In this document: in pieces, positions 45,108-56,118 of the stretch | How positions within the stretch are numbered: position 1 is the stretch's first letter | How the letters are laid out: each line of letters opens with the position of its first letter | Assembly: GCA_022495005.1 (NCBI GenBank) | Contig: JAGYXB010000437.1 | Location: 1,054,001-1,118,000 of the forward strand | Length of the DNA: 64,000 nt | From: Rhyacophila brunnea | Lineage: Eukaryota > Arthropoda > Insecta > Trichoptera > Rhyacophilidae | Direction of reading: 5' to 3' | Notes under the pieces: generated by a model | What the model saw: only the letters and a program-made list of their open reading frames with translations | What the model was told of the DNA's origin: nothing | Database searches by the model: none | Made by a program: the position numbers and the translations under genes

Positions 45108-45916
45108 GGGGGAGAGGCATACCAGCAGAGAACCTAGCGGAAAAATACGAAGCTTGCAATTTGAGATTTTTTTTTGATAATTTACAATAATAAAGATAAA
45201 TAATAAACATGTATCTGAAAACATTAAAAAGATTTTTAATTTTTTTAAATTTAAAGATAAATTTACAATTGTAAAAAAATGTAATAAAATGTGAATTCGT
45301 TGCAGGGTCACATCTTATTATTACATTATATTTTATGGTAATATTTATTATTTAAATTTAGTTTATTAAGTTTTCAATTTTTCGTCGTTTAGATTTTTGA
45401 CTAATTCATCGTTTTAATATTTATTTTAAAAAAACATCGATTTTTGTAAAAATGTAAATGTGTATAACTTGAAATGCTTTTTATTTATATCAAATTTTAT
45501 TTTAGGTATGGTCCCAATATTGAAGCTCAATTTGATATAAATAAAAAGGATTTCAAGTTATACACATTTATATTTTTACGAAAATCGATGTCTTTTAAAA
45601 TAAATATTAAAAATATTAAAGCGATGAATTAGTCAAAATTATAAACGATGAAAAATTCTAAAACTTAATAAACTAAATTTTAATAATAAATATGTCCATA
45701 AAATATAATGTTATAATAAGATGTGACCCTGCAACAAATTGAAATTTTATTACTTTTTTTTTACAATTATTGTAAGTTTATCTTTAAAATAAAAAAATAA
45801 ATCTTTCTAATGTTTTCAGATATATATTAATTAATTAATACAGTTGAAATTGTAAATTATCAAATTGCAAGCTTCGTATTTTTCCGCTAGGTTCTCTGCT
45901 GGCGTGCCTCTCCCCC
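45108..45916. mobile_element. TTAA family 2 foldback element (copy A)
   Basis: TTAA lies at 45104-45107 and 45917-45920. The ends GGGGGAGAGGCATACCAGC and its near-complement open arms of roughly 390 bp that are inverted copies along almost the entire 809 bp, leaving a centre near 45505-45520. Non-coding. It sits in the CAGTGGCGAAGGG-family repeat at a TTAA. piggyBac-type mobilisation is inference. Confidence 0.88.
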
Positions 45917-46040
45917 TTAATTGAATTATACAATCTAAACAACACTCTTAGTTCAATAAAACAAATAAGTATGATTGACAAATTTAAGTTTACACTACTT
46001 ATGTCGAATTTCCTGAGCTTACCTTACAGCCTTCGCCAGT

Positions 46041-46580
46041 AATATAGCATTTACAAAAACAATTCGACAGCTATGTCAGAATGAACATATTACAAAAATG
46101 CCTATGGAATAACACTCCATTTATTTATCGAAGTTTAATTGCGACGTGTCACTAAAGTTGGCAGTAGGTACAGTTTGCTGAACCCGCGTCAGAAAAACAT
46201 TTAGCCAAACACCCCGAGGCATTTTGGCGCCTGATAAATAAAACCCCTCAAAAGAAAAACGTTCGCCCTATCTGGCTAACTGATGTGGAAACAATAAAGA
46301 TTGGCAGCAACCAAACCTTATGTCGTGGGCTTACGCGTGACATTTTTCAAATAACGCCATATTCAAATTTCGATATGTGATTATTTTTAGACACATATTT
46401 TTGAATTCTATAAAAAACCAATGATGCGAAAGAAAACACCGCTTAGGTACTGTGATTTGATTCAATCTTTGTGGTTTTTTTTTCACGCATTTAAAAAAAT
46501 ATATTTATTTGAGCTAGATAATAAATAATAGTGGAAAATTCTATTTTTATTTATCATTCATATTCTTTTTCTTTACCGGC
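46041..46580. other. Intergenic stretch, no gene recognised
   Basis: No coding signal. 46180-46330 is a little GC-richer. Confidence 0.3.
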
Positions 46581-46589
46581 CATATATGC

Positions 46590-46806
46590 TTCGTGTCGTT
46601 GCCATATTGTTGGATAACTTTAGTCATCCAGTGGTATCCAAGAAGTACAAAACGTCCGGAAGACAGACTTAGCGGCTGCTGGATCGATGAAATGATAAAG
46701 TTCTGCGGAAGTACGTGGCAACGCAACGCACAGGACAGAGAAAAGTCGACCCAGCTTGAAGAGGTCTTCATCCAGAATTGGATAGACTCAAGCTGATGAT
46801 GATGAT
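46590..46806 (+). pseudogene. LINE family A 3' end
   Basis: The + strand reads VIQWYPRSTKRP, GCWIDEMIKFCGSTWQRNAQ, DREKSTQLEEVFIQNWIDSS and a stop, then GATGATGATGAT. It is the C-terminal tip of the family A RT protein with its tail. Severely 5'-truncated. Confidence 0.78.
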
Positions 46807-47238
46807 CCACCTCTTAGTTGGAGCATATGGATACCACTAGGTGCCTCCAAGAATCCCTGTCGCTTGCCAGTCTTCTCGCATCGTTCCAGCATCCCGTAGT
46901 TTCCCCGTATATACTCTATAGATAGTATTTAGCGGCTTTCCAGGACGTCGGAATCCGGTCGGCTTGAAGAACAGGCAAGCCAGTTTGAAATTCTCTTCTG
47001 GCCTCCGCAGCACGTGGCCGAGTCAGGTCTAATGTCGCCTCTTCACTCTCAGCGTGATGAGAGGCTGCTTGGTGCGCTCTCTTATCTCGTCGTTGGTCCT
47101 AAAGACATACCATCCCACCGCACACCCTGTATCCGTCGCAAACATCTGTTTTCGAAGCGCAGTATATGGTTGCTCTGAGTCTTTGTAAAGTAGCACCGTC
47201 AAAATGTAAGCGTCGAATAGGCGGCATTTGCCTGTAGA
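46807..47238 (-). pseudogene. LINE family B 3' fragment
   Basis: The minus strand matches the 63665-64000 copy base for base in long runs (e.g. GTGCCTCCAAGAATCCCTGT in +). The deduced blocks are RVHMPEENFKLACLF-like, GRPLNTI and the upstream RRLTLRV region, with frameshifts. It abuts the family A tail head to tail. Confidence 0.72.
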
Positions 47239-47551
47239 AAAAAACCCATAGAAGTTAACGTATTAATTTAAAAATGTAAACAGAAGGAGAGAAAAATATT
47301 GTAAAATATTTCTATTTCATTATTTCATAAAGCAGATCGACAACATTTTTTCAGTATTAATAACATATTCTTACAAATATTGGATACGATTATACTTACT
47401 CAATAATCGTTCTAAAGTATTCAAAAGTGTCCATTCTTTCTTCGGTGATGATTAGGTATAACCTGTAAAGTGGTTTTTTGGTTATTTTACGTTAAGAGTC
47501 AAATTTGGGTAACTATAGTATAATCTTCTATTTGGTAATAGTTTGATATCT

Positions 47552-47839
47552 GGGGCCTTATGTTGTAACTTGCGAGTTGAAGTCGCCCGGTCGACATGAC
47601 GTCATATAACATCATTGTGACGTACTACCGGAGTGAGTCAATAGCATTCAAGAAATTAACGCTACTCTAATACTGGCGTTATTCATTGTCCCCATACACA
47701 AATAGGTGTTTCAGCATAATAATATCAATGGTGAGCCGTGTGCGTTGGGCGGCTCGCCTCGAGCGTGCATTGAGCTTACGTCACAATTACGCCATGTCGT
47801 CGGGTGACTTCATGTCACAAGTTATAACATAGGGCACCT
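47552..47839. mobile_element. TIR element with CRE-type palindrome
   Basis: GGGGCCTTATGTTGTAACTTG (47552) and the complement of CAAGTTATAACATAGGGCACC start arms of about 75 bp matching with moderate divergence. TGACGTCA lies in the left arm at about 47597-47604. Non-coding, MITE-like. The superfamily is not settled because the target duplication is unclear. Confidence 0.65.
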
Positions 47840-48229
47840 GTGATTCATTTTAAAATACCAAAGACGCTGTAGTATAGTAAATATATGTGAATAAACAGCG
47901 GTTAGTTTTCTCAAAACATGACATATCATTTTTTGATCACAGTGACATCATTTTCCTAATTGGTGGAATAATTGAAAATTTAAATATTGTTATATTCTTA
48001 TTCATCGAATTATTTTAAAATGTATTTCCCATGTTAGACAATAAAATTGAACCGAAATTTATGTGGCAATTTTATACAAGGGTTGAAATTGCTCTCCTGT
48101 ACATTCAACATTTTGCTGTTAACAGGCTTTACACCGAAATGTAGATTCATTATTTCCGTTTAAAGTAAGAAATACATTTAATTGAACATAAATAACTTGA
48201 AAATACCTTATATTGGATATACATCTAAG

Positions 48230-48944
48230 CAGTGGCGCACCCAGGATTTAATTTTGGGGGGGGCCCAAGGAGGAGAATATAAATTAGTCCCATAGGCTCT
48301 TTTCCTTCTTCACAGCCTAATTTCTCGTTTATCGGCCTTTTGTCTATTGCACTCGGTGTACTTACACCATGGTCCCCACATCCTGAAACGGGCCCTCAGG
48401 CTAGGATATTTGGCCGGCCCCCTACCTACCACTTAGATTAAAGTCAGTGTGAAACACTACATTAACGTTTTTCAAATTGCGTTTTAGTTCAAATTAAGAG
48501 TACTTATACAGTGAATTATTTTAATACATCTACTTTAATAATGGAGCTGTCGAGTATCGACACATAATATTAAAAAAATATATTGCACAATTATATAATT
48601 GAAAATTTTCGTGGCCATGAAGCATAATAGCGCCGCAGGCGGCTTTTTTTACTATTAAAGCTGATTTATGATGTGTTTATCTCACTTATCTGGTCAACCC
48701 GATATGCCGGCCCCCCCACAACTCAGGCCCCCAGGCTAGAGCCCTGTCAGCCCTCCCCAGCCATGACTTTTCTAAAAAGGGTGCTGGAGAATTACAAATC
48801 ATTTTTTTGCCGTGTTTTTATTTGTCTAAACCCAAAGGTATAGTTTATCGGCTTTCAATTTCAATGTTTAAAATCATTCTGATAATTTTCATGTTTAGGG
48901 GGTGCCAGGGACCCTTGCCCCCCCCCTCCCTGGGTGCGCCATTG
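48230..48944. mobile_element. hAT-like transposon with perfect 8-bp target duplication
   Basis: CATCTAAG stands at 48222-48229 and 48945-48952. The termini CAGTGGCGCACCCAGGATTT and the complement of CCTGGGTGCGCCATTG are inverted repeats. 715 bp with G/C-run-rich ends and no transposase. Parts recur at 28065-28430 and 18790-18880. Confidence 0.92.
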
Positions 48945-49129
48945 CATCTAAGGTATTTTGAAGTTATGTATGTTTAATAAATATGGAATGTTACATTTTC
49001 AAATCTTGTGAATTAATTCGTTGAATATAAGAAATGGTTAATAAAACACATTATCAATTATAAAATCATGCTTAGAAAGCGTATATTCGATGTTTATTTC
49101 TACTCTCATTACATTACATTACCCAAAGT

Positions 49130-49200
49130 AGGGTAGTGGTATAATTACCGCATCTAAAACCGAGGTTCGAATTCTGCGATTCAATGAAGTTGAAATTATG
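49130..49200 (+). repeat. tRNA-like sequence
   Basis: GGGTAGTGGTATAATTACC (A-box region) and GGTTCGAATTC (B-box) lie at tRNA spacing, but the stems pair poorly. Probably a SINE head or pseudo-tRNA. Confidence 0.4.
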
Positions 49201-50531
49201 TGTTTTAATGAATAACTAAAAACTTAACTGTGTCTCATAAAAGATACTACACTGAGTGTAGGCACGTCATATTCTCTGTCTTGTAGCAAAAATATTCATT
49301 GCCGATAGGTATTTACCTTTTACCAGAGATGCTCATATCTCTTTTATGAAAATTGGAAATAAAATACAGTATTTTCCAAACTTTACACAGTCGTGACACC
49401 AGATATTACAATGTATTTTTTTCGCAGACTGATATCTATTTATCGTAGTAGATTTTTGGGGTTCCACCGTGTGTCTTTTCTTCTTTACTCGAAATTTTGG
49501 ACTCGTTGCAGAAGCCATTGAAATCCATAGAAACCCTGAAAATATTAATAGGGATAACGGTTTACCTCAATTTCTTTTAGCTCTTGATTTAATGTAAGAT
49601 TCTGAATAATATTAATATTTTTAAGTATTCTTGAGACCAGTTGCTAAGGTGACTTGCTTTGGTGAGGGTCTGACTATTATATAAAAATGGAGCGACTGAG
49701 TAGATATGGTGCATTTGGATCCAACTGTTGTCTATCTGATTGATTTGGAAAATAATCTTCATTCTGTATCCTGTCTGCTTTTCAAGTCCATACAGTATGC
49801 TCAAAACATCGTAAGATTTCGCTAGTAATTAATATTACTTTTACAATCCAATACATTATTAAGTTGTGACTAGAGGTTGTGATAATGAAACCTGGTCTCG
49901 AGAATTCTCGAGAAATAAAAGTAAACGCCAATCTCAAATCTCGAGAAATTATCATTTTCTCAAATTTTTCGAAAGAAATTATCACTTACTAAACTAAGCT
50001 GACGACCGCAACCAAAATTCTAAAAAACTGAATAATTTGATATCTCAGTATAAAAGGGTATCGACTTTCAAGGATGGATTTTTTTTTAACCGGCGGAAAT
50101 AAAAAATGACAATTTCGAATTCTCGAGTGAATAAATTTTCTTGATTTCGAATATTTTTGAATCTAGAGAACTGAAAAAAATTGTGAAATCACAAGCTCTA
50201 TTTGCGGCCCACAAAATGGGAAACACTATCGTTTATTTTGGTCGAATGTTTGGTTTACACAATGTTTTCGTCAGAGGCAACAACAGACATGTACACAGCA
50301 AAGACTCTCACAGTAAACTAACTTTTGCCCCAAGGGAATTGTATAAAAACTCGGCAGAAAGAAAATATGACATGAAATATCCAACACTTGTTGTATTTGA
50401 TTGGGCCTTGTATGACAACATTTCGTAATAGTAGCGTAGAAAAAAAACAAGCCATATTATATTTTATAATAGCTAAATCGTTGAATTTTTTTGATTTAGA
50501 AAATCTAGTAGAATTGTCTCTTATTTTTCTC
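49201..50531. other. Intergenic stretch with a 95-codon frame
   Basis: 49340-49515 is related to 37890-38025. 49890-50160 has several TCTCGAGA-type motifs. A + frame at 50141-50428 (MISNIFESRELKKIVKSQAL ...) is not unusually biased and matches no family I recognise, so I do not call it a gene. Confidence 0.3.
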
Positions 50532-50534
50532 TTA

Positions 50535-51199
50535 AGGCCGGTTCGGATTCGTCGGGTAATTAAATCGAGTGGCGAGTAATTTAGTAACGTTAGTGTACGA
50601 ACAGAAAAATTTAGTCGAGTAATTTAGTAAAATCATTTAGTCGAGTAATTTAGTAAAATCATTTAGTCGAGTCAATCCATTTTGTTTTAATTTTTCGCTC
50701 GAGTAGCAACCCCCACAACCTCTTACTAAATACTAAACAAGCCACAAGGCAAGTCTGAACACGTTATCTTTAGTTAAGTTGTCGTAGAATTTCTTCCTCC
50801 AATGCTTCTAATATCGCCATCATAAATGAAGTTATAAACTTAATTATTTTTTGAACATATTATTTGAAAACACTTCGAATCAAGTTCATTACGCAGGTTG
50901 GAATCCTGCTAGGAGTCATATTTTTATATAAAAAAGATTTTTTTCTATTGTTTATATATTTTTCATAAGTATTTTTAAATTATATATTTTCTGAACTATT
51001 AAAATGTTGTGAATTATTCGTTGCATAAATAAATAGTTTATTATTTATTTTTGCTTTATTACGTTGTGCTCTATTCATTTTGACACGTCATTCACTAATG
51101 TACTGTGTTCGAACAATGTTCAGTTACTAAATAATTTAGTGCTAGGTAACTAAATCACTCGCCACTCGACGAAACTACTTGACTTATCCGAACCGGCCC
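50535..51199. mobile_element. PIF/Harbinger-like MITE with TTA duplication
   Basis: TTA at 50532-50534 and 51200-51202 flanks the TIRs AGGCCGGTTCGGATTCGTC and (complement) GGGCCGGTTCGGATAAGTC. Subterminal GAGTGGCGAGTAATTTAGTA is also inverted. The interior holds repeated TTTAGTCGAGTAATTTAGTA and, at 50880-51050, a SINE family 2 remnant. Three-bp TWA duplication and GGCC-type ends fit PIF/Harbinger. Confidence 0.8.
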
Positions 51200-51416
51200 T
51201 TACATCTCGGAGATGTCCTCTCTTTTCGAGTGAGTGATCATACAGTTAAGCTACCAATCTGTCTATGGGACATGCGTTTTAATTCTAACAAGTTTGTTGT
51301 AGAATATATTATGTAAAATTCTATATCGCAACCGTTTTTAAATTAGTAGGAAAAATACAAGGTGACAGTGCCATATGTCAAGATTATTGGATGTAGCGAT
51401 ATACTAGTACTGCACT

Positions 51417-52093
51417 CAGTGGCGAAGGGTGGAGGTAAGCTGTATAAGTTCGAATCAAATAATGCACATTTAACTTTGTCTGTAATAACACTCATAGAGT
51501 GTATTAGTAACTTAACAAAATTAAATTAAGCGCTGTCTAGACTAAAACATAATAGTAGAGATTGGTTGTGGAGATCTGACAAAAATAATGGACACTTTGT
51601 CAGTCATACTTATATTTTTTTTTCATTGAACTAATAATACAAATTACAGATTGCTTATAAAAAAAATGAACAAGCAATGCCTAAGCCGAACCATAACAGA
51701 TAAAAAATATTCTTTTACATATGAAATATCTAAAATTATCAAATTAAACCATACATAATTTTAGATACTTAATAGATAGAAGAATATTTTTTATCGATTA
51801 TGGTTTAGCTTAGGCAGGGCTTAAAGAATTTAAAAAAAACTAACACCATCTGTAATAATATGTATTATGAATTCATCGAAAAAAATAAATATATACTATT
51901 TTTGTCAGATTGCCCATAGCATACATAAACTATCATGGATAGGTTTAGGCAGGGTTAAATTGAATTTTAAAAAATAGCCGCTGCAAATAATTGTATTCTT
52001 AGTTAAACGAAAACTAATATTGTATGACTTCAAAAATTTAGTGTGCACTATTTATGTCGAATCTAAACAGCCGACCTCCACCCTTCGCCACTG
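51417..52093. mobile_element. TIR element, reference copy of the CAGTGGCGAAGGG family
   Basis: Both ends are CAGTGGCGAAGGGTGGAGGT, perfect inverted 20-mers. 677 bp, non-coding, with internal inverted segments. Fragments lie at 25316, 27946, 29491 and 43255-46040. The CAGTGGCG start resembles hAT ends, but the flanking 8-mers do not match, so superfamily and target size stay open. Confidence 0.82.
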
Positions 52094-52562
52094 TAATGAT
52101 ATATATGTAGGTTTAAGGTATTATAAATTTTATTAACCTTATGATTGCTTACTCTGAAAATCGGCTAACTCCATTTGGGCAAATTGTTCAGGAAATATAA
52201 AACAACTTAATAATTTAACGGTCGAGCGGAATATAACAATTCCAAAAATACAAATAAGCTGCATTATAAATTATTAGTCTAGTTTAGCTTCTCTTCTATA
52301 ATATATACATATTGTAAATTTGCCCCCTGAAGTTGGCTGTTTTGTGAGAAAAACGATAACGGATTTATTTATAGGTTTAAGAGCGGAATGCAGAATCCAA
52401 TATTTCGATCTTAAGGATAAGTTGCTGAAAAGGATGAAAAGGAGACTATACTGACTATTGAGTTAAGGAATCCTTAACCATATACTACTTTTGTTATAAA
52501 CACGCCCCCTTCTGTATTACCATTTACCACTGACAGCTGCTGTCAAAATAAATTTTCGTGTC

Positions 52563-52805
52563 TATAAAACAGTCCATACACTCAAATTCATTTAACAATT
52601 TATCTCAATATGGATACTGATAGTGTTAATTCGTTTGGCATGTACTTGCAGAATATTATTTTACTTTTTATATGCCAGCCCGCAGAAATACAAGATGCCA
52701 GACAGAATGACACTTGACGCTATCATGTTAAAAAATTATCTTGCAGTACCTGTGGAATCACGTATAATGACTGATAAGGGAAACATAAGAGTATTATACT
52801 CCTAA
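52563..52805 (+). promoter_or_regulatory. TATA-like site and short frames, possible gene start
   Basis: TATAAAA at 52563-52569 lies 41 nt before an ATG at 52610 that opens MDTDSVNSFGMYLQNIILLF, 35 codons long. A second frame from 52623 carries QKYKMPDRMTLDAIMLKNYL and ends at 52805. Neither is a known family. This could be a first exon or chance. Confidence 0.25.
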
Positions 52806-53833
52806 TTAAATATTAATATGTATTTATAGTTATTGCATTTATAAAGTACAGTTGTCATATTTTTGTCATCGTTTAACAATTTTAAAATAATTTATCTAAA
52901 CTATAGGAAAGAGAATTTTTAAATATGGTATTATTTTCAATAAAAAAACGAACGAAGCTTTAAGACGAGGTGAACCATAGACAACATGATTTTAACTAAG
53001 AACAATGTTTCTGCATAGTGTTTTTTGCTAATGAAATTTTAGTTATGACAAATGTTTCTGCATTCTGCTCTAAGTGTTTAAAATTTTGTGTGAGCATAGA
53101 AAAATTGCTTAGTAAAAAAATGCCATTAAAATATAATTTTTTGTCAAAAGTGCAGTACTGGTTTGCAGTTTAAGCAGTCACTTATTTCAACTCTACTGGT
53201 AATATTTTCCCTCAAAGGCTTGCCGGGACCTGACCTAGTATTATCACAACTGAGTTATATAGTTCTCTTAGTTGAGGTAAAATGTATTTTTGTCTATTTG
53301 CCCAGTATATAAATTTCTATCTAACAAGCTTTTGGCATACCGCCAACTTCATATCACTAATGTATGTTAAATAACGAAAGAAAAGCTCAGTGTAACAATC
53401 AGTTAAATTTATTGCATAATTAATTCTGTTGACTCTGCATTTTATTCGTAAATATAAAGAATTGTAGTATTCTTTATAATGTATTTTTCCACAGTTTTGT
53501 TGTATTCCAATGAGATTTATTAGTTTTTAATTCGAGTGGGGTTTATTTCAAAATACTCTGATGATAGGTTCATCGACCATGAAATGTATTAATAAACTTG
53601 TAATGTCCGTTAAATTATACGAAATCACTTGTATGAAAAACGAATCACCTAAACCGTCAAGAGTGATTCACGAAAAACAGAAAAAGATTACCAATATAAT
53701 AGAATTTTAATCGTTTTTACGTTTTAAAAATAAGTAGTATTTATTTTGAAATAAGAATGTCATTTATAATACGCATACAATAATATTCCGTTGGGATTAA
53801 ATTAGGGGATTCGACATTAATTTTAAATATATA
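52806..53833. other. AT-rich stretch, no gene recognised
   Basis: No coding or repeat evidence. Confidence 0.3.
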
Positions 53834-54600
53834 TTTGATATTAATAAACTATTTATTTTATTCAATGAATAAGAGACAGTAATTCAGAATGTAACATTCT
53901 ATATACTGAATATACATTATTTGAAAATATCTCATGCATAATACTCATCACCATCAAGGGCGCGACAACCCGGTGTGGGTCCTGGCCTCCTCCAACAACT
54001 CCCTCCACCTGTCCCTATCCAGTGTGGCCGCTTTCCAATTTGGTGCCCCCAGAATACGGCAGTCACTGGCAGCTCCATCTAACCAGCGAATCTTTGGCCT
54101 CCCTCTTCTTCTATGTCCTATTGGATTGCTGGACATCACTCTCTTTGCCGGTTCATTGTCATTCATACGGTGCACATGACCTAGCCATCGCAGTCTCCCA
54201 ATCGTAATTGATTGAACTGCGCTGCAATCTTTGTACAGTCTGTAGAGCTCAGCATTATATCTTCTCCTCCAATTGGTGCCATCCCTGATCGGTCCATATA
54301 TACGGCGGAGAATTTTTCTTTCAAAGATGTTCAGGGCTCGTTCATTTCGCAGAGTTAATGTCCAGGTTTCCGATGCGTAGGTGAGCACTGGCTTTACAAG
54401 TGTCTTGTAAAAAGTGCTTTTAGTTCGACGAGATAGTAAGCGGGACTTAAAATGTCTTAACAGACCAAAGTAGCATTTATTCGCAGACATGATTCTCTTG
54501 TTGATTTCTTCTGTAATATTCATGCATAATACTCACTAGAAAAAATCATTTTATAGAAAAATATACGATTGATATTTTATAATTATTTGTTTACCGTTGA
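53834..54600 (-). mobile_element. SINE family 2 tail, split by a LINE
   Basis: 53834-53947 has the family tail (AACTATTTATTTTATTCAATG, TGTAACATTCTATA, GAAAATATCTCATGC) and 54536-54570 continues it (CTAGAAAAAATCATTTTATA). Confidence 0.6.
53948..54520 (-). pseudogene. 5'-truncated LINE family D with 15-bp target duplication
   Basis: CATGCATAATACTCA flanks the insert at 53933-53947 and 54521-54535. The minus strand is open over 189 codons from 54523. It shows EINKRIMSANKCYFGLLRHF, TLVKPVLTYASETWTL, FERKILRRIYGPIRDG, GRLRWLGHVHRM, GHRRRGRPKIRWLDGAASD and DRDRWRELLEEARTHTGL, then a stop. This is the conserved post-RT C-terminus of arthropod LINEs. The RT core is missing by truncation. No frameshift in what remains, so this looks like one of the younger insertions. 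Confidence 0.88.
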
Positions 54601-54935
54601 ATCAAGTAAGCATTTAATAAAACCTCGGGAAACCTTTACCTCGTAAACACTACACTTATTCATAATATTATTATGAAGGTTAAGATGGAAAAATAACAAA
54701 TTTACGTCATAAAACCGACCTTCGACGTCGTCAAAATTATGCATTTTATTAAATAAATTTATTCTCAAATTATGTGTGCATTCATATTTAATAATATATT
54801 GTGCCTACATATTATTATCGTCACCTCAATACTACAACAAGATAACTCTAATTTTGTCATTGTTGGGGAAATGAAATTTAAACTTTGTTTGATTAACATA
54901 AATCTAGGCTATAATAATTGTTATTTAAAATAAAT

Positions 54936-55372
54936 AATTACAAGATAAAAAGATTTTTTTATATACAATGTTTTTAAATTCTGTTAAACTATATAAACTT
55001 GACTTGACTAGCTTAAACGATCAAAAAAAAAATTGTACTTGACATGTCATATTGATTTCCATAGTAACGCACGTATATATTAATAATTTAGTTGCTAGAA
55101 CCTCAAACCACGAGCAACCAATTAATAATGGTGTCGAAATAACTTTTCATACAAAACGGAATTAACTGAAAATGTATTCAATTCTACTTAAAGATGGTAT
55201 TTAAGTAGTCGTATTAAAAAATGCATTGGCATCGTGTTCTGATATATTCTAAAAGTTTCAAATATCTATCTAGTCGGGAAGTTAGTTAAAAATCGATTGT
55301 AAGATTTGTACCGGACAAAGAACCACCGTACAAGTAAGAATACGAGCTAAGAAAAACATTGTAAAATGGAAA
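54936..55372 (-). repeat. Interspersed repeat H, copy 5
   Basis: Reverse copy from AATAATTACAAGATAAAAAG to GAATACGAGCTAAGAAAAAC. Confidence 0.7.
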
Positions 55373-55949
55373 ACTGTGCTTGTCTAATTGGGAACAATTA
55401 AATAATGTTCAATAGTATGAAAAAATATTGTAGATATTTTATTATTTTATTAATTTAATGCATTAATGGTATTTAAGTTTTCTTATATTTTCAAACACAA
55501 AATTAATACAGTTACCATTGATTTCTGGCTTACCTAGTTTTATCATTTTTTAGAGAAGGAAATGTAGAATCATATTCAATAGCTATCTCGAAAATAATGA
55601 TAATCAAAGTTATCTAGTTGTAGTATCGAGGTGATAATATTTATTAGGTAAATCTAAAGTCAGTCTTTGAAATATTGGTATCCATAAAAAGGGATTAACC
55701 ATTAGTGCCGCAGACGAAAATTATTATGCTCGAGTTATCTTAATATTATATTACTTAAAAATACTGTTCAATCCAATAAAAGAGTGTAGTAACGGAACTA
55801 CTCTGTTCTAAATAGTATCTAACGTTGACGGGTTGGTTTAAAACTGTTTAACAGAAATAAGCAGTGTGAATCAGCTGGCAAAACTCATTAAAAACTGACT
55901 TCTTCAATTGCTTGCCACTACAAAAATTTCTCTCAGAATAATTAATAAA
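55373..55949. other. AT-rich stretch, no gene recognised
   Basis: Nothing recognised. The left end of the next TTAA element is too worn to place. Confidence 0.3.
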
Positions 55950-56118
55950 ATTCTGACTTTGAGACATTTTTTTGATAATTCACAATTTAAACTGAATTAA
56001 TTATTAAATACGTATTTGAAAACATTAAAAAGTTAAATATTTTTATTTAAAGGCGGACGTGCTCAGCGTGGGTCAAAATGGAGCTTTTTTCTATTTTCAA
56101 AGCATGATCCTGGACATA

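Larger units (their letters stand above)
43255..46040 (+). repeat. CAGTGGCGAAGGG-family fragment, a host for several insertions
   Basis: 43255-43685 (TTGTCAGTCATATTTATTTG, CTAACCATAATAAATAATAA) and 45921-46040 (AACAACACTCTTAGTTCAAT ... CTTACAGCCTTCGCCAGT) belong to the family. Between them lie a LINE C fragment, a 16411-type repeat, a SINE 2 copy and a TTAA family 2 element. Confidence 0.55.

Noticed and set aside
50141..50428. 95-codon + frame, possible gene
   Set aside because: No recognisable family, AT-rich codons at the 5' end and no promoter or splice signs.
51417..52093. hAT 8-bp target duplication for this element
   Set aside because: The flanks ACTGCACT-like and TAATGATA do not match, so I left the superfamily open.
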